A stretch of 64,000 bases of DNA. It comes from Mesorhizobium ciceri biovar biserrulae WSM1271 (GTDB lineage: Bacteria; Pseudomonadota; Alphaproteobacteria; Rhizobiales; Rhizobiaceae). The notes beneath the pieces are model-generated. The model was not told the origin of the DNA and made no database searches. It saw only the letters and a program-made list of their open reading frames with translations. Both the position numbers and the translations under genes were made by a program. Of the stretch, positions 25,727 to 36,553 are shown in pieces. Each line of letters starts with the position of its first letter. Within the stretch, counting starts at the first letter, position 1. The stretch spans positions 5,293,501 through 5,357,500 of the forward strand of contig NC_014923.1 in assembly GCF_000185905.1 (NCBI RefSeq), in the 5' to 3' direction.

Positions 25727-26332
25727 CTACTTCAAGGCCTTGATTGCATAGTCGACGAGGTCGTCAGGCATTGCCCGGTTGGTCTTGGCAAGGCATTGCG
25801 CCACCATCTGCGGGTGACACAGGATGACGGTCGCGGCGCCGAAACAGCGAGACGCGATAACCGGATCCTGTTTTCTGAACTCACCGGCCTCGATCCCGTC
25901 ACGAATGATTTCCGCGAACAGGTCGTGAATGCTGTCGACATGCTTGTCGATCACACCCCAATCCCGTTCGAGGGCGACGATGACCATCTCGTGGACCTTC
26001 TGGTCGTCGAGCATGACCTCCATCGTCATCTTGTATTGCGCATGCACGTAGCGCCGGAGCCGCTCCTCGGCGCTGATCGGCAGGCGCGAAATCTCGTAGG
26101 CCATCTTGTAGCTGGCGCCGAGCATCCGGCCGCAGACGGCCTGGTGGATTTCGACCTTGGAGGCGAAGAAACGGTAGATGTTGGCCGGCGACATGCCGAG
26201 CTCACGCGCAATGTCGGCGACATTGGTCTTGCCGTAGCCATAGTGCCGGAACAGGCGCTCGGCGCAATCGAGAATGCGCGTTACATTTTCCTGTCGGGCG
26301 GCTTCGGCGACTATGGTGGCGGCTTCGGACAT
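25727..26332 (-). CDS. TetR-family repressor of the efflux operon
   Basis: The 201-residue product has an N-terminal helix-turn-helix (ILDCAERLFRHYGYGKTNVADIARELGMSPANIYRFFASK, about residues 19-58; the recognition helix is MSPANIYRFF) and a helical ligand-binding domain of usual TetR size. It is the first gene of the leftward TetR-MFP-RND operon. A perfect 14-bp inverted repeat lies 11 bp upstream of its ATG, so it most likely represses itself and the pump genes. An AGAGG ribosome-binding site precedes the ATG. Confidence 0.9.
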   Translation of the reverse strand: MSEAATIVAEAARQENVTRILDCAERLFRHYGYGKTNVADIARELGMSPANIYRFFASKVEIHQAVCGRMLGASYKMAYEISRLPISAEERLRRYVHAQYKMTMEVMLDDQKVHEMVIVALERDWGVIDKHVDSIHDLFAEIIRDGIEAGEFRKQDPVIASRCFGAATVILCHPQMVAQCLAKTNRAMPDDLVDYAIKALK

Positions 26333-26342
26333 GATCCTCTAT

Positions 26343-26386
26343 CGATTTACGAGTGACGAATTTTGATTTTCATCACTCGTAAATCG
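26343..26386 (-). promoter_or_regulatory. Palindromic operator upstream of the TetR-RND operon
   Basis: CGATTTACGAGTGA (26343-26356) and TCACTCGTAAATCG (26373-26386) are perfect inverted copies 16 bp apart, directly in front of the tetR start. A weaker match to one arm (GTACGAATGA) lies near 26423. This is the expected position for the autoregulatory TetR site. Confidence 0.75.
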
Positions 26387-26497
26387 AAAAGAAGGACCTG
26401 TCAATGCGGATTCGGTATACACGTACGAATGATGACAGATGGTGACAGGGAGAAGGTGGAATCGACGATCGCTGTTAGCGGCTGGCCCTGATGAATT

Positions 26498-26739
26498 CGT
26501 CATCCTGGGGCGAAGCAAGGAGCGAAGCGACGCGGCGCAGACCCTAGGATCCATGCCGCGACGTTGGTCAAAGAGTGCGACGGATCAACAGGTTACACCG
26601 GTCAGCGAGCTGTAGCCTGCAGCCGCCATTCTCGACTGTCGGAGCTCGGCCGCAAGGTGACGGCATGGATCCCTTGGGCTGCGGAGCAGCTCCAGGGTTT
26701 CCGCGACGTCGCTCGCGACTGCTACACCCTAGGATGACG
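26498..26739. repeat. Composite rhizobial palindromic repeat region
   Basis: Ends CGTCATCCTGGGG (26498-26510) and CCCTAGGATGACG (26727-26739) are inverted with one mismatch. Inside are GCGAAG-type repeats and CATGGATCC/GGATCCATG segments. It resembles nested RIME-like elements of Rhizobiales. It fills most of the 452 bp between tetR and the acyl-CoA synthetase gene. No transposase or protein-coding frame is present, so I do not call it an insertion sequence. Confidence 0.6.
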
Positions 26740-26784
26740 AAGCCCGCGACAAATTGTCGAGGCGAAGCATGGGTGGCGATGCAG

Positions 26785-28425
26785 CTAAGCCCCCTTGGCC
26801 ATCTCGCGTAGCCGGAATTTCTGGATCTTGCCGGTCGAGGTTTTCGGGATTTCGGCGAAGATGACCGCCTTCGGCACTTTGAACCGGGCAAGCAGCGCGC
26901 GGCAGTGATCGATGATCTCGGCTTCGGTCGCGACCTTGCCGGGTTTCAGCTCGACATAGGCAACAGGCACTTCGCCCCATTTGTCGTCGGGCCTGGCGAC
27001 GACGCCGCAAGAGGCAACCGACGGGTGCTTGTAGAGCGCGTCCTCGACCTCGATAGAGGAAATGTTCTCGCCACCGGAGATGATGATGTCCTTGGAGCGG
27101 TCCTTGAGCTGGATGTAGCCATCGGGGTGCATGACGCCGAGATCGCCGGAATGGAACCAGCCGCCGGCGAAGGCTTCGTCGCTCGCCTTGCGGTTTTTCA
27201 GGTAGCCTTTCATGACGATGTTGCCGCGGAACATGACCTCGCCGATTGTCTCGCCGTCGGCCGGTGTCGTCCGCATCGTCTCGGGGTCCATGACCGTCAG
27301 GCCTTCGAGCGCTGCATAGCGCACGCCCTGCCGCGCCTTCCTGGCGCTGCGCTCGCCCTTTTCGAGATCATCCCAGGCGCCGTGCCATTCGTTGACGACC
27401 GCCGGGCCATAGGTCTCGGTCAGGCCGTAGAGATGGGTGACGGCAAAGCCGGCATCCGCCATCCCCGACAGCACGGCTTCCGGCGGGGGTGCTGCAGCCG
27501 TGTTGAAAGTGACCGTCTGCGGAAATGCGCGCTTGTCCTCGTCCCTGGCATTGATCAGCACCGACATGACGACCGGCGCGCCGCACAGATGGGTGACGCC
27601 CTGATCGGCGATCGCATCGTAGATCGGCTTCGGCCGCACCCAGCGCAGACAGACATGGGTGCCAGCCTGGACGGCGAGCGTCCAGGGAAAGCACCAGCCA
27701 TTGCAGTGGAACATCGGCAGCGTCCACAAATAGACCGCGTGCTTGGCCATGCCGGCATGGATGGTGTTGGTGTAGGCCATCAGGGCCGCACCGCGATGGT
27801 GGTAGACGACGCCCTTCGGATTGCCCGTCGTTCCGGACGTGTAGTTGAGCGAAATCGCATCCCACTCGTCGTCGGGCATCGACCAGGCGAAGTCCGCGTC
27901 GCCGCCTGCGACAAATGCCTCATAGTCCAGTGAGCCTACCCGCTCGCCCTTTGGGTACGGCGCGTCGGCGGCGTATTCGGGATCGTCATAGTCGATGACC
28001 AGCGGCTTGACCCTGGCCAGTTCCAGGGCCTGCTTGACGACGCCGGAGAATTCGCGGTCGACGATCAGCACCTTGGTCTCGGCATGATCGAGTTGGAAGG
28101 CGATGACCGCCGCATCGAGGCGGGTGTTGAGCGAATGCAGCACCGCCTTGGTCATCGGCACGCCGAAATGCGCCTCCAGCATCGGCGGCGTGTTTGACAG
28201 CATGACGGTGACGGTGTCGCCCTTGCCGATGCCGCGCTTCTGAAGGGCCGAGGCAAGCTTCAGCGACCGCTGCCAGAAAGTGCGATAGTCGATGCGCTGA
28301 CGGCCATGGATGATGGCGATATGGTCGGGATAGGTCTTGGCCGCGCGCTCCAGATAGGTGAGCGGCGTCAGCGGCTGATGGTTGGCCGCGTTCTTGTCGA
28401 GATCCTGTTCGTAAGGATTGCCCAT
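26785..28425 (-). CDS. Acyl-CoA synthetase (AMP-binding enzyme, medium/long-chain type)
   Basis: The 546-residue product is an adenylate-forming acyl-CoA ligase. It has YTSGTTGNPKGVVYHHRG for ATP/phosphate binding, GLTETYGPAVV, GWFHSGDLGVMHPDGYI, the DRSKDIIISGGENISSIEVE hinge and a C-terminal KTSTGKIQKFRLRE with the catalytic Lys. It activates a carboxylic acid to the acyl-CoA through an acyl-adenylate. The sequence is closest in feel to the AlkK-like medium-chain group. It stands alone between a repeat region and the divergent SorC regulator, with 190 bp of promoter region between them. Confidence 0.88.
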   Translation of the reverse strand: MGNPYEQDLDKNAANHQPLTPLTYLERAAKTYPDHIAIIHGRQRIDYRTFWQRSLKLASALQKRGIGKGDTVTVMLSNTPPMLEAHFGVPMTKAVLHSLNTRLDAAVIAFQLDHAETKVLIVDREFSGVVKQALELARVKPLVIDYDDPEYAADAPYPKGERVGSLDYEAFVAGGDADFAWSMPDDEWDAISLNYTSGTTGNPKGVVYHHRGAALMAYTNTIHAGMAKHAVYLWTLPMFHCNGWCFPWTLAVQAGTHVCLRWVRPKPIYDAIADQGVTHLCGAPVVMSVLINARDEDKRAFPQTVTFNTAAAPPPEAVLSGMADAGFAVTHLYGLTETYGPAVVNEWHGAWDDLEKGERSARKARQGVRYAALEGLTVMDPETMRTTPADGETIGEVMFRGNIVMKGYLKNRKASDEAFAGGWFHSGDLGVMHPDGYIQLKDRSKDIIISGGENISSIEVEDALYKHPSVASCGVVARPDDKWGEVPVAYVELKPGKVATEAEIIDHCRALLARFKVPKAVIFAEIPKTSTGKIQKFRLREMAKGA

Positions 28426-28615
28426 CCCATGCTCCCCGCGATTTTCTTTCAGACGTTCTAATCACAGGCTCGGGCCGCGTCACCACAAACGATGCCACGA
28501 CAGAGCGCATTCGGCACAATGATGAACCAGATTCGGCGCAAGCGGGAGCATCGCATACCTCTGCCCAGTTTGACTTTTGTCGAGAGCCGTGAATAATGTC
28601 AGCTGAGGAGACGGC

Positions 28616-29581
28616 ATGGCGATCCGACCGGCAGAACAACTCATCCACAAGGCCGCCTGGCTCTACTATGCCCATGGCCTGCGGCAGGACCAGGTGGCGA
28701 GCCAGCTTAACATTTCCCGTGCCTCGGTCGCCATGTACCTGCGCAAGGCGCGCGAGACCGGCATCGTCAACATCTCGACTTCGACCCAGCTTTTCACCGA
28801 CGACGTGCTGGCGCGCAAGCTCGAGGATGCGCTGAGCCTCGACGCCGTCTGGATCGCGCCGGAGAATGATCATATTGCCGACCCGTCGACGGAAATCGCC
28901 GTGCTGGCGGCGAGCGTCTTTCTCGAACTGGTCAAGAAGGGCGACCGCATCGGCGTCGCCTGGGGCCGCACCGTCTATATGATTGCCGACGTCATGTCCT
29001 ATGCCGATCTGCAGGATGTCACGGTGGTGCAGCTCTGCGGCAATCTCGGCGCGCCCTATTCCTATCGCCCCGACCAATGCACTATGGAAATCGCGCGGCG
29101 GCTCAACGCCAAAGGGCTCAATTTCTACGCGCCGCTGGTGCTGTCTACGGAAGAACTTGCGCGTGCGCTGCGTGCCGAGCCGGTGATCCGGGAACAATTG
29201 TCGGGTGTCGGCGAATGCGACCTGGCGTTATACTCGGTCGGCGCGGTCGACGCCGACAGCCATCTGGTCAAATGCGGCGCGCTGACGCCAAGTGAAATGG
29301 CGGATCTGCGCAGCCAAGGCGCTGCCGGCGTAATTGCCGGGCAGATCATAGACGCCGAGGGCAAGGTGCTCGACTGCAGTTATAACAGGCGGGTGATCTC
29401 CGCCGAGCTTGCATCGCTGCGCGCCATCGCCAGGCGGTTGGTGGTGGTGCAGGAGGACAGCAAGTTCGAACCGCTGCTCGCGGCGATCGCCGGCGGCCTT
29501 TGCACGCATCTGGTGGTCGGCGCGCACATGGCGCAGCGGCTTCTGGACCATGCTGCTGCCACGACAGAAAAGGCCTCCTAG
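28616..29581 (+). CDS. SorC/DeoR-family sugar-responsive transcriptional regulator
   Basis: The 321-residue product has an N-terminal helix-turn-helix (LRQDQVASQLNISRASVAMYLRKARETGIV, about residues 21-50) and the long SorC-type effector domain, which is related to phosphosugar isomerases (KKGDRIGVAWGRTVYMIAD, DLALYSVGAVD). A GAGGAG ribosome-binding site precedes the ATG. It is followed 91 bp later by the aldolase-SDR fusion on the same strand, so it probably controls that gene and perhaps the ABC transporter and mtnKA nearby. The effector would be a sugar phosphate. Confidence 0.88.
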   Translation: MAIRPAEQLIHKAAWLYYAHGLRQDQVASQLNISRASVAMYLRKARETGIVNISTSTQLFTDDVLARKLEDALSLDAVWIAPENDHIADPSTEIAVLAASVFLELVKKGDRIGVAWGRTVYMIADVMSYADLQDVTVVQLCGNLGAPYSYRPDQCTMEIARRLNAKGLNFYAPLVLSTEELARALRAEPVIREQLSGVGECDLALYSVGAVDADSHLVKCGALTPSEMADLRSQGAAGVIAGQIIDAEGKVLDCSYNRRVISAELASLRAIARRLVVVQEDSKFEPLLAAIAGGLCTHLVVGAHMAQRLLDHAAATTEKAS

Positions 29582-29672
29582 GAAATCCCCTCTCCGTCGC
29601 CGGCGCATTGTCATCAAAGCGTCGCGGCATTCCTGTTTCACCATCAAAGACAAACAACCGGACGAAGCGAAC

Positions 29673-31727
29673 ATGAAGAATTTGTGGAATGACGAAGCCG
29701 CCGAAAAACTCGTCGCAGACTACGCGAAAAAGGGTGTCGGCCGCGACCTGGCGCTGCGCGTCTACACGACCCGGCTGCTCGGCGGCGAACCACGGCTGGT
29801 CCTGCATGGCGGCGGCAACACCTCTTGCAAGACGACGGCAACCGACCTCGTCGGCGACCAGTGGGACGTGCTGTGCGTCAAGGGCAGCGGCTGGGACATG
29901 GGCGTCATCGAGCCGCAGGGCCTGCCGGCGGTCAAGCTCAAGCCGCTGCTCAAGGCGCGCGCGCTGAACAGGCTGGCCGACGAGGACATGGTTGCCCTGC
30001 AACGCGTCAACCTCATCGATCCGTCCTCGCCCAACCCGTCGGTCGAGACGTTGCTGCATGCCTTCCTGCCGCACAAATTCGTCGACCACACGCACTCGAC
30101 CGCCATTCTCGCCATCGTCGACCAGGAGGACTCCAAGCCGCTGGTGAAGACGGTTTTCGGCAGCAAGATGGGTTACGTGCCTTACATCATGCCCGGCTTC
30201 GACCTCGCCAAGGCGGCTGCCGACATCTTCGACGCCGATCCTGACGTCGAGGGCCTGATCCTCGACAAGCATGGCATCTTCACCTTCGGCGACGATGCGA
30301 AGCAGGCCTACGACCGGATGATCCATTATGTGAACGTCGCCGAGGACTATATTGCCGCAAGCGGCAAGCCGAAGGCGGCAAAGGCAGCCTTGCCGGCAAA
30401 GCTCGCGACGCCGGCGTCGATCGCGCCGATGCTGCGCGGCGCGGTGGCGGTAGCGCGCGGCGAAGGCCGCTTCGACCGGATGGTCAGCGATTTCCGCACT
30501 TCGCCGGTAATTGTCGATTTCATCAATTCAGCCGAGATCGCCGATTATGCCGGGCGCGGCGTCTCGACGCCCGATCTGTCGATCCGCATCAAGACCGGGC
30601 CGATGGCGCTGCCGGCGCCCGACGCCGACAAGGCCGGCGACTACAAGGCGGTGATCAAGAGCCATGTCGACGCGTTCGCCAAGGATTATCGCGCCTATTT
30701 CGAAACCAATGATGCGCTCGACGACGTCAAGCGCACCATGCTCGACCAGATGCCGCGGCTGACGCTGGTGCCCGGCCTCGGCATGTTCGGCCACGGCCGC
30801 ACCCTGAAGGACGCGAAGATCGCGTCGGATGTCGGTGAGATGTGGATCGAGGCAGTGCGTGGCGCCGAGGCCGTCGGCCGGTTCCATCCGCTTTCCAAGG
30901 CCGACCTGTTCCCGCTCGAATACTGGTCGCTGGAACAGGCCAAGCTCGCCTCCAACAAGCCGAAGCCGCTGACCGGCCAGGTGGTGCTGATCACCGGCGG
31001 TGCCGGCGCGATCGGTGCAGCGACGGCAAAGCTGTTCGCCGACAATGGCGCCCATGCCGTCGTCGTCGATCTCGACGCCGAAAAAGCCGCCGATGCAGCG
31101 AAGAAAGCCGGCAACAATTCGATCGGCGTCGCCGCAGACATCACCGACCCGGCACAGGTGCGTGCCGCCTTCGACAAAGCGGTCGCCGTGTTCGGCGGTG
31201 TCGACATCCTGGTTTCCAATGCCGGCGCCGCCTGGGAAGGCCGCATCGGCGAGCTCGACGATGCACTTTTGCGCAAGAGTTTCGAGCTCAATTTCTTCGC
31301 CCACCAATCGGTGGCGCAGAATGCCGTGCGCATCATGCTCGAGCAGGGCACCGGCGGCGTGCTTCTGTTCAACACCTCCAAGCAGGCCGTCAACCCCGGC
31401 CCGAAGTTCGGCGCCTATGGCGTGCCGAAGGCGGCGACGCTGTTCCTGTCCAGGCAGTACGCGCTCGACTATGGCGCGCATGGCATCCGCTCGAACGCCG
31501 TCAACGCCGACCGTATCCGCTCGGGCCTTTTGACCGACGCCATGATTGCCAGCCGCTCAGGCGCGCGCGGCGTGTCGGAGAAGGACTACATGTCCGGCAA
31601 TCTGCTCGGCCAGGAAGTGACGGCGCAGGACGTGGCGCAGGCCTTCCTGCATCACGCGCTGGCCGACCGCACCACCGCCGACGTGACGACCGTCGACGGC
31701 GGCAATATCGCGGCAGCGCTGCGGTAG
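29673..31727 (+). CDS. Bifunctional class II aldolase / short-chain dehydrogenase
   Basis: The 684-residue product fuses two enzymes. Residues 1-400 are a class II aldolase/adducin domain (LHGGGNTSCKTT, KFVDHTHSTAILAI with the zinc His pair, LDKHGIFTFG with another His). Residues about 435-684 are a short-chain dehydrogenase (VLITGGAGAIGAATAKLF, NTSKQ, and catalytic Tyr in AYGVPK). The family includes rhizobial RhaD, which cleaves rhamnulose-1-phosphate and oxidises or reduces the aldehyde. Here it sits with a SorC regulator, a ribose-type ABC transporter, mtnK and mtnA rather than rha genes, so methylthioribulose-1-phosphate or a deoxy analogue is an alternative substrate. The ATG at 29673 begins the conserved region. 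Confidence 0.85.
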   Translation: MKNLWNDEAAEKLVADYAKKGVGRDLALRVYTTRLLGGEPRLVLHGGGNTSCKTTATDLVGDQWDVLCVKGSGWDMGVIEPQGLPAVKLKPLLKARALNRLADEDMVALQRVNLIDPSSPNPSVETLLHAFLPHKFVDHTHSTAILAIVDQEDSKPLVKTVFGSKMGYVPYIMPGFDLAKAAADIFDADPDVEGLILDKHGIFTFGDDAKQAYDRMIHYVNVAEDYIAASGKPKAAKAALPAKLATPASIAPMLRGAVAVARGEGRFDRMVSDFRTSPVIVDFINSAEIADYAGRGVSTPDLSIRIKTGPMALPAPDADKAGDYKAVIKSHVDAFAKDYRAYFETNDALDDVKRTMLDQMPRLTLVPGLGMFGHGRTLKDAKIASDVGEMWIEAVRGAEAVGRFHPLSKADLFPLEYWSLEQAKLASNKPKPLTGQVVLITGGAGAIGAATAKLFADNGAHAVVVDLDAEKAADAAKKAGNNSIGVAADITDPAQVRAAFDKAVAVFGGVDILVSNAGAAWEGRIGELDDALLRKSFELNFFAHQSVAQNAVRIMLEQGTGGVLLFNTSKQAVNPGPKFGAYGVPKAATLFLSRQYALDYGAHGIRSNAVNADRIRSGLLTDAMIASRSGARGVSEKDYMSGNLLGQEVTAQDVAQAFLHHALADRTTADVTTVDGGNIAAALR

Positions 31728-31780
31728 GGAAAACCGGCCGAGACTGACGCAAAACAGGCGAAGGTATTCGGGATCTGCAG

Positions 31781-32626
31781 CTACAGCAGTTCTCGGATGC
31801 CTTCCCACGCCATTCTGCCCAACCGTGAATCGGCCTCGCCATTGCCGCCATGTGCATGCAATGTCGAGCGTGGTGTGTTCTCGCCAGGCAAGAGAATGCG
31901 ATGCCCCGCATCCGGCGATGACACGAGATGTGTGATCTTGCCTGCTTCGCTGCGCCGCCGGACAATTTCTGTCGCGAACCATAGGGAGGGCCACAGCGCA
32001 TCGTCGCCGCCTGCGACCAGCAGGATCTCGGCCGATGCGGTCTCAACGGGGATGGTCGCCGCAGCCGCTTCCTGCCTGAAGGTTTTCAAGCAATGTTCGA
32101 AGAGTCCCCTGTAGGATACCAAGCCATCCACGTATTCTGGTGTCCAGTTTGGATCCGTCGGCACAAACGGCAGGGGAATTCCGTCGAGCGACCATGAGGA
32201 TCGTTCAGGCCAACTGACGCCATCCCGGCCAGCACCAATATTTCCCCAAATCACCGATGACGGGCTGATGGCGACCACAGCGTCGATGCGCGGGTCATGG
32301 ACCGCCGCAAGCAGTGAGGCCTCGGCACCCTTGGATGTGCCGACATAGACGATGCGGTGGCATCCTGTTTCAAGGAGACAATCGGTTGCCGCGAAGAAGG
32401 TTTCGAGGGGAATTTCGCATATTCCGGGAGGCTGGCCCTCACCGCCAAACCATTGCAGGGCCAAAGCCGACGAGCCCTCGTTTGCAAAGAGCCGTGCGCG
32501 CCCGACATCGACGCGGCCACTCGACCCACCCAGCACCACGACACCCGTGGTGGCCTGCGGGCATCGAAACAAGGTTCCGGCGACGGCGCCGGACAGGTTT
32601 TCCTCGATTGCCGCTTGGACTTGCAT
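31781..32626 (-). CDS. Alpha/beta hydrolase of the acyl-CoA thioesterase C-terminal (BAAT) type
   Basis: The 281-residue product has an alpha/beta-hydrolase fold with the nucleophile elbow GTSKGAE (about residue 100), an acidic residue in AGGDDALWPS and a His in SPDAGHRILLPG. This arrangement is typical of the bile-acid/acyl-CoA thioester hydrolase C-terminal domain, but the family's N-terminal domain is missing or reduced. It faces the aldolase-SDR gene convergently and lies after the terminator of the ABC operon, so it is probably a separate unit. The substrate is unknown. Confidence 0.7.
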   Translation of the reverse strand: MQVQAAIEENLSGAVAGTLFRCPQATTGVVVLGGSSGRVDVGRARLFANEGSSALALQWFGGEGQPPGICEIPLETFFAATDCLLETGCHRIVYVGTSKGAEASLLAAVHDPRIDAVVAISPSSVIWGNIGAGRDGVSWPERSSWSLDGIPLPFVPTDPNWTPEYVDGLVSYRGLFEHCLKTFRQEAAAATIPVETASAEILLVAGGDDALWPSLWFATEIVRRRSEAGKITHLVSSPDAGHRILLPGENTPRSTLHAHGGNGEADSRLGRMAWEGIRELL

Positions 32627-32676
32627 ACACGCACCGAACCTTGGGCCGGAGCCTGGCGCCGGCTGCAGATATTCAG

Positions 32677-32715
32677 CAAAAAGGCCGCCTGCAGCAAGCG
32701 GCTGCAGGCGGCCTT
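32677..32715 (-). terminator. Intrinsic terminator of the ribose-type ABC operon
   Basis: A perfect 15-bp stem (AAGGCCGCCTGCAGC and its complement, 32681-32695 / 32701-32715) with a 5-base loop. On the minus strand it is followed by a T-run (A-run at 32677-32682 on the plus strand), directly after the binding-protein gene. Confidence 0.9.
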
Positions 32716-32727
32716 CGATTGCGAAAG

Positions 32728-33780
32728 TTACTTGGCGTTCGGGTTCGGCATCCAGGCCGGCATCGCGACATCGGCGTGGGCGAACTGCGGCAGCTTGGCC
32801 GACAGGTCCTCCATGTTCTTGATGTCCTTGTCGATGAGGTCCTTTTGGGTGATCAGTGTCGGCGGCACGACGACGTTGTGGCCCGGATCTTCACCGGCCA
32901 GCAGCTGCGCCAGCGCACGCACCGAGACCTGGCCGACGACGGCCGGGTTGGTCGCGGCGGTCGCGGCCCAGGCGCTGTCGGGCTCGCGCATCGCAGCGAT
33001 GTCCGAGGTCGAAATGTCGGCCGAATAGATCTTGATGCCCTTGTTTAAGCCCGCTTCGTCGACAGCGATCTTCACGCCCTTGGCGAATTCGTCATAGGGA
33101 GCGAACATCACCTTGATGTCGGGATGCGCCGTCAGCACCGAACGCGCCTGGTTGGCGACGGAGTTGGCGATCGGATTGTCGAGCGTGCCGAACATCGCGA
33201 CTTCCTTGATGCCGGCATATTTCTTCTTGACGTCAACCCAGGTCTCGTTGCGGCGGTCGAGCGGCGCGATGCCGGCGACATAGACATAGCCGGCATTCCA
33301 GCTTTCGCCATTGTCCTTGACCGCCTGCTCGAGCGCGAGGCGGGCCAGGTCGCGATCGGACTGTTCGATCTGCGGGATCTTGGGGTTTTCGACATTGACG
33401 TCGAAGGCCACAACCTTGATGCCGGCGTCGACCGCACGCTGCGCGGCGTCCTTCATCGATTCGGTCAGGCCGTGCTGGATGATGATACCCTGCACGCCGA
33501 GCGCGATGGCCTGATCGACCATGTCGGACTGAAGAGCCGCATCCTGGCGGCTGTCGAGGACGCGCAGGTCGATGCCGAGCGCCTTCGACTGCGCCTCGAC
33601 GCCCGAGAGATAGGCCTGGAAGAAGTCGCCGGTCGAGAGATAGCGCACCAGCGCGATCTTGACGCCGGGCTTGTCGAAGGGCGCCGGCTTGTCCGCGGCA
33701 AAAGCCGGAAACTGCATCAGCATGGTTGCGCCGGCCAATCCGAGCGCCACCTTCCCCAGAAGTCTTCTTGTAATGCTCAC
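32728..33780 (-). CDS. Periplasmic sugar-binding protein of a ribose-type ABC transporter
   Basis: The 350-residue product has a signal peptide (ITRRLLGKVALGLAGATMLM.. ending AFA-A) and a LacI/RbsB-type periplasmic binding fold (VKIALVRYLSTGDFFQAYLSGVEAQ, DQAIALGVQGIIIQHG, KVVAFDVNVENP). I chose the GTG at 33780, which has GGAGG 8 bases upstream, rather than the GTG at 33795, which has none. It is the last gene of a leftward ATPase-permease-binding-protein operon divergent from mtnK. The substrate is probably a pentose derivative such as 5-methylthioribose, from context. Confidence 0.88.
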   Translation of the reverse strand: MSITRRLLGKVALGLAGATMLMQFPAFAADKPAPFDKPGVKIALVRYLSTGDFFQAYLSGVEAQSKALGIDLRVLDSRQDAALQSDMVDQAIALGVQGIIIQHGLTESMKDAAQRAVDAGIKVVAFDVNVENPKIPQIEQSDRDLARLALEQAVKDNGESWNAGYVYVAGIAPLDRRNETWVDVKKKYAGIKEVAMFGTLDNPIANSVANQARSVLTAHPDIKVMFAPYDEFAKGVKIAVDEAGLNKGIKIYSADISTSDIAAMREPDSAWAATAATNPAVVGQVSVRALAQLLAGEDPGHNVVVPPTLITQKDLIDKDIKNMEDLSAKLPQFAHADVAMPAWMPNPNAK

Positions 33781-33831
33781 TTTGTTTTCCTCCACTCTTG
33801 TTGAACTCGAAAATCCTGTTCCGGTCGAAAG

Positions 33832-34827
33832 CTATCTCCTGCCCCTGCCCGAAAGCGCAAAGGTGAAGACAAGGGCGACGACCAGAACCACGCCCTTGAT
33901 GAAATCCTGCGTGTAGTAAGGCGCGTTCATCATCGTCAGGCCTTGCAGCAAGATGCCGACGAACAGCGCGCCGATGGCGGTGCCGAACGCATTCGGCTTG
34001 GCGGCACCCAGCACCGCGTAGCCGATCAGCGCCGCGGCAACCGCATCGAGCAGCAGATTATTACCCGAGGCGATGTCGCCGCGTCCAAGCCGGGCAGCGA
34101 GCAAAATGCCGCCGATCGAGGCAAAAACACCTGAAATGACGTAAGCCCAGATCTTGTATGCCTTGACAGGCGCACCGGCGAGTTCGGCGGCGCGCTCATT
34201 GCTGCCGACGGCATACATCATGCGGCCGAAACGGGTGTATTCGAGGAAGAACCAGATCAGCACGGCGAGCACGAGCAGCACCACCACCGACACTGGAATG
34301 AGGTTCGGGATGAAGAAGTCGAAGCGGTGGCGGCCGAGCGCCAGGAAGGCGTCGGAGAATTTGCCGTTGGCGACCGAACCGTCCGGCATGGTCATGCCGG
34401 TGGCGATCGAGCGGCCTTCGGTTGGAATGCGCTGCAGGCCGACGAGCAGGAACATCATGCCGAGCGTCGCCAGCAGATCGGGCACACGCATGTAGACGAT
34501 CAGCCAGCCATTGATCAGGCCGACGATGGCGCCGATGAGCAGGCAGACGACGACCGCGACAAGGGCGTTCTGCTCCAGCACCACCATGACATAGGCGGCC
34601 GCCATCATGGCTGAGGTGGCGACCGAGCCGATCGACAGATCAAAACCTCCGACGACCAGCGTGGCGGTGACGCCGAGCGCCAGCACGCCGGTGATGGCGA
34701 CCGACTGGAAGATGAAAACCGCACTTTGCGGCGAAACGAAACCGTCGGCGGCGATCGAGAAATAGGCGACGAGCCCGAACAAGAGCACGATGAAGCCGTA
34801 GCGGATGGCGTGGTCGCGCAATGTCAT
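33832..34827 (-). CDS. Ribose-type ABC transporter permease
   Basis: The 331-residue product has about ten hydrophobic helices and the family's GITGVLALGVTATLVVGGFDLSIGS and later NLLLDAVAAALIGYAVLGG-like blocks of RbsC permeases. I chose the ATG at 34827 (MTLRDHAIRYG), which has a GGGAG ribosome-binding site. A TTG at 34863 in the same frame lacks one. It lies 79 bp after the ATPase gene and 51 bp ahead of the binding protein start. Confidence 0.88.
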   Translation of the reverse strand: MTLRDHAIRYGFIVLLFGLVAYFSIAADGFVSPQSAVFIFQSVAITGVLALGVTATLVVGGFDLSIGSVATSAMMAAAYVMVVLEQNALVAVVVCLLIGAIVGLINGWLIVYMRVPDLLATLGMMFLLVGLQRIPTEGRSIATGMTMPDGSVANGKFSDAFLALGRHRFDFFIPNLIPVSVVVLLVLAVLIWFFLEYTRFGRMMYAVGSNERAAELAGAPVKAYKIWAYVISGVFASIGGILLAARLGRGDIASGNNLLLDAVAAALIGYAVLGAAKPNAFGTAIGALFVGILLQGLTMMNAPYYTQDFIKGVVLVVALVFTFALSGRGRR

Positions 34828-34906
34828 TCGGCGCTCCCGCGCGCTGCTGCCGTTTTTAGCCAATCCGAACCCATGCTCTTTCCATTCCCATTCCTAACGC
34901 CCGTGC

Positions 34907-36418
<1,512 letters not shown>

Positions 36419-36453
36419 GCGTTCCTCCCTGACATGACGCTATGGGCTGTATC

Positions 36454-36482
36454 GGCAATTGTCAACACGATTGACAATTGCC
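36454..36482. promoter_or_regulatory. Palindromic operator between the ABC operon and mtnKA
   Basis: GGCAATTGTCAA (36454-36465) and TTGACAATTGCC (36471-36482) are perfect inverted copies with a 5-bp spacer, centred in the divergent promoter region. Each arm carries a TTGACA-like -35 element. It is placed to regulate both directions, probably by the SorC-family protein at 28616; the regulator is inferred. Confidence 0.7.
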
Positions 36483-36553
36483 AGATCGCTTCCTAGCTTG
36501 GCCCGGCCGCCACGCCTCCGTTATGTTGGAAGCGCATATGCGGGAGGATAACG

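Noticed and set aside
26498..26739. Possible insertion sequence
   Set aside because: Inverted ends exist, but there is no transposase frame or target duplication. It fits a nested palindromic repeat.
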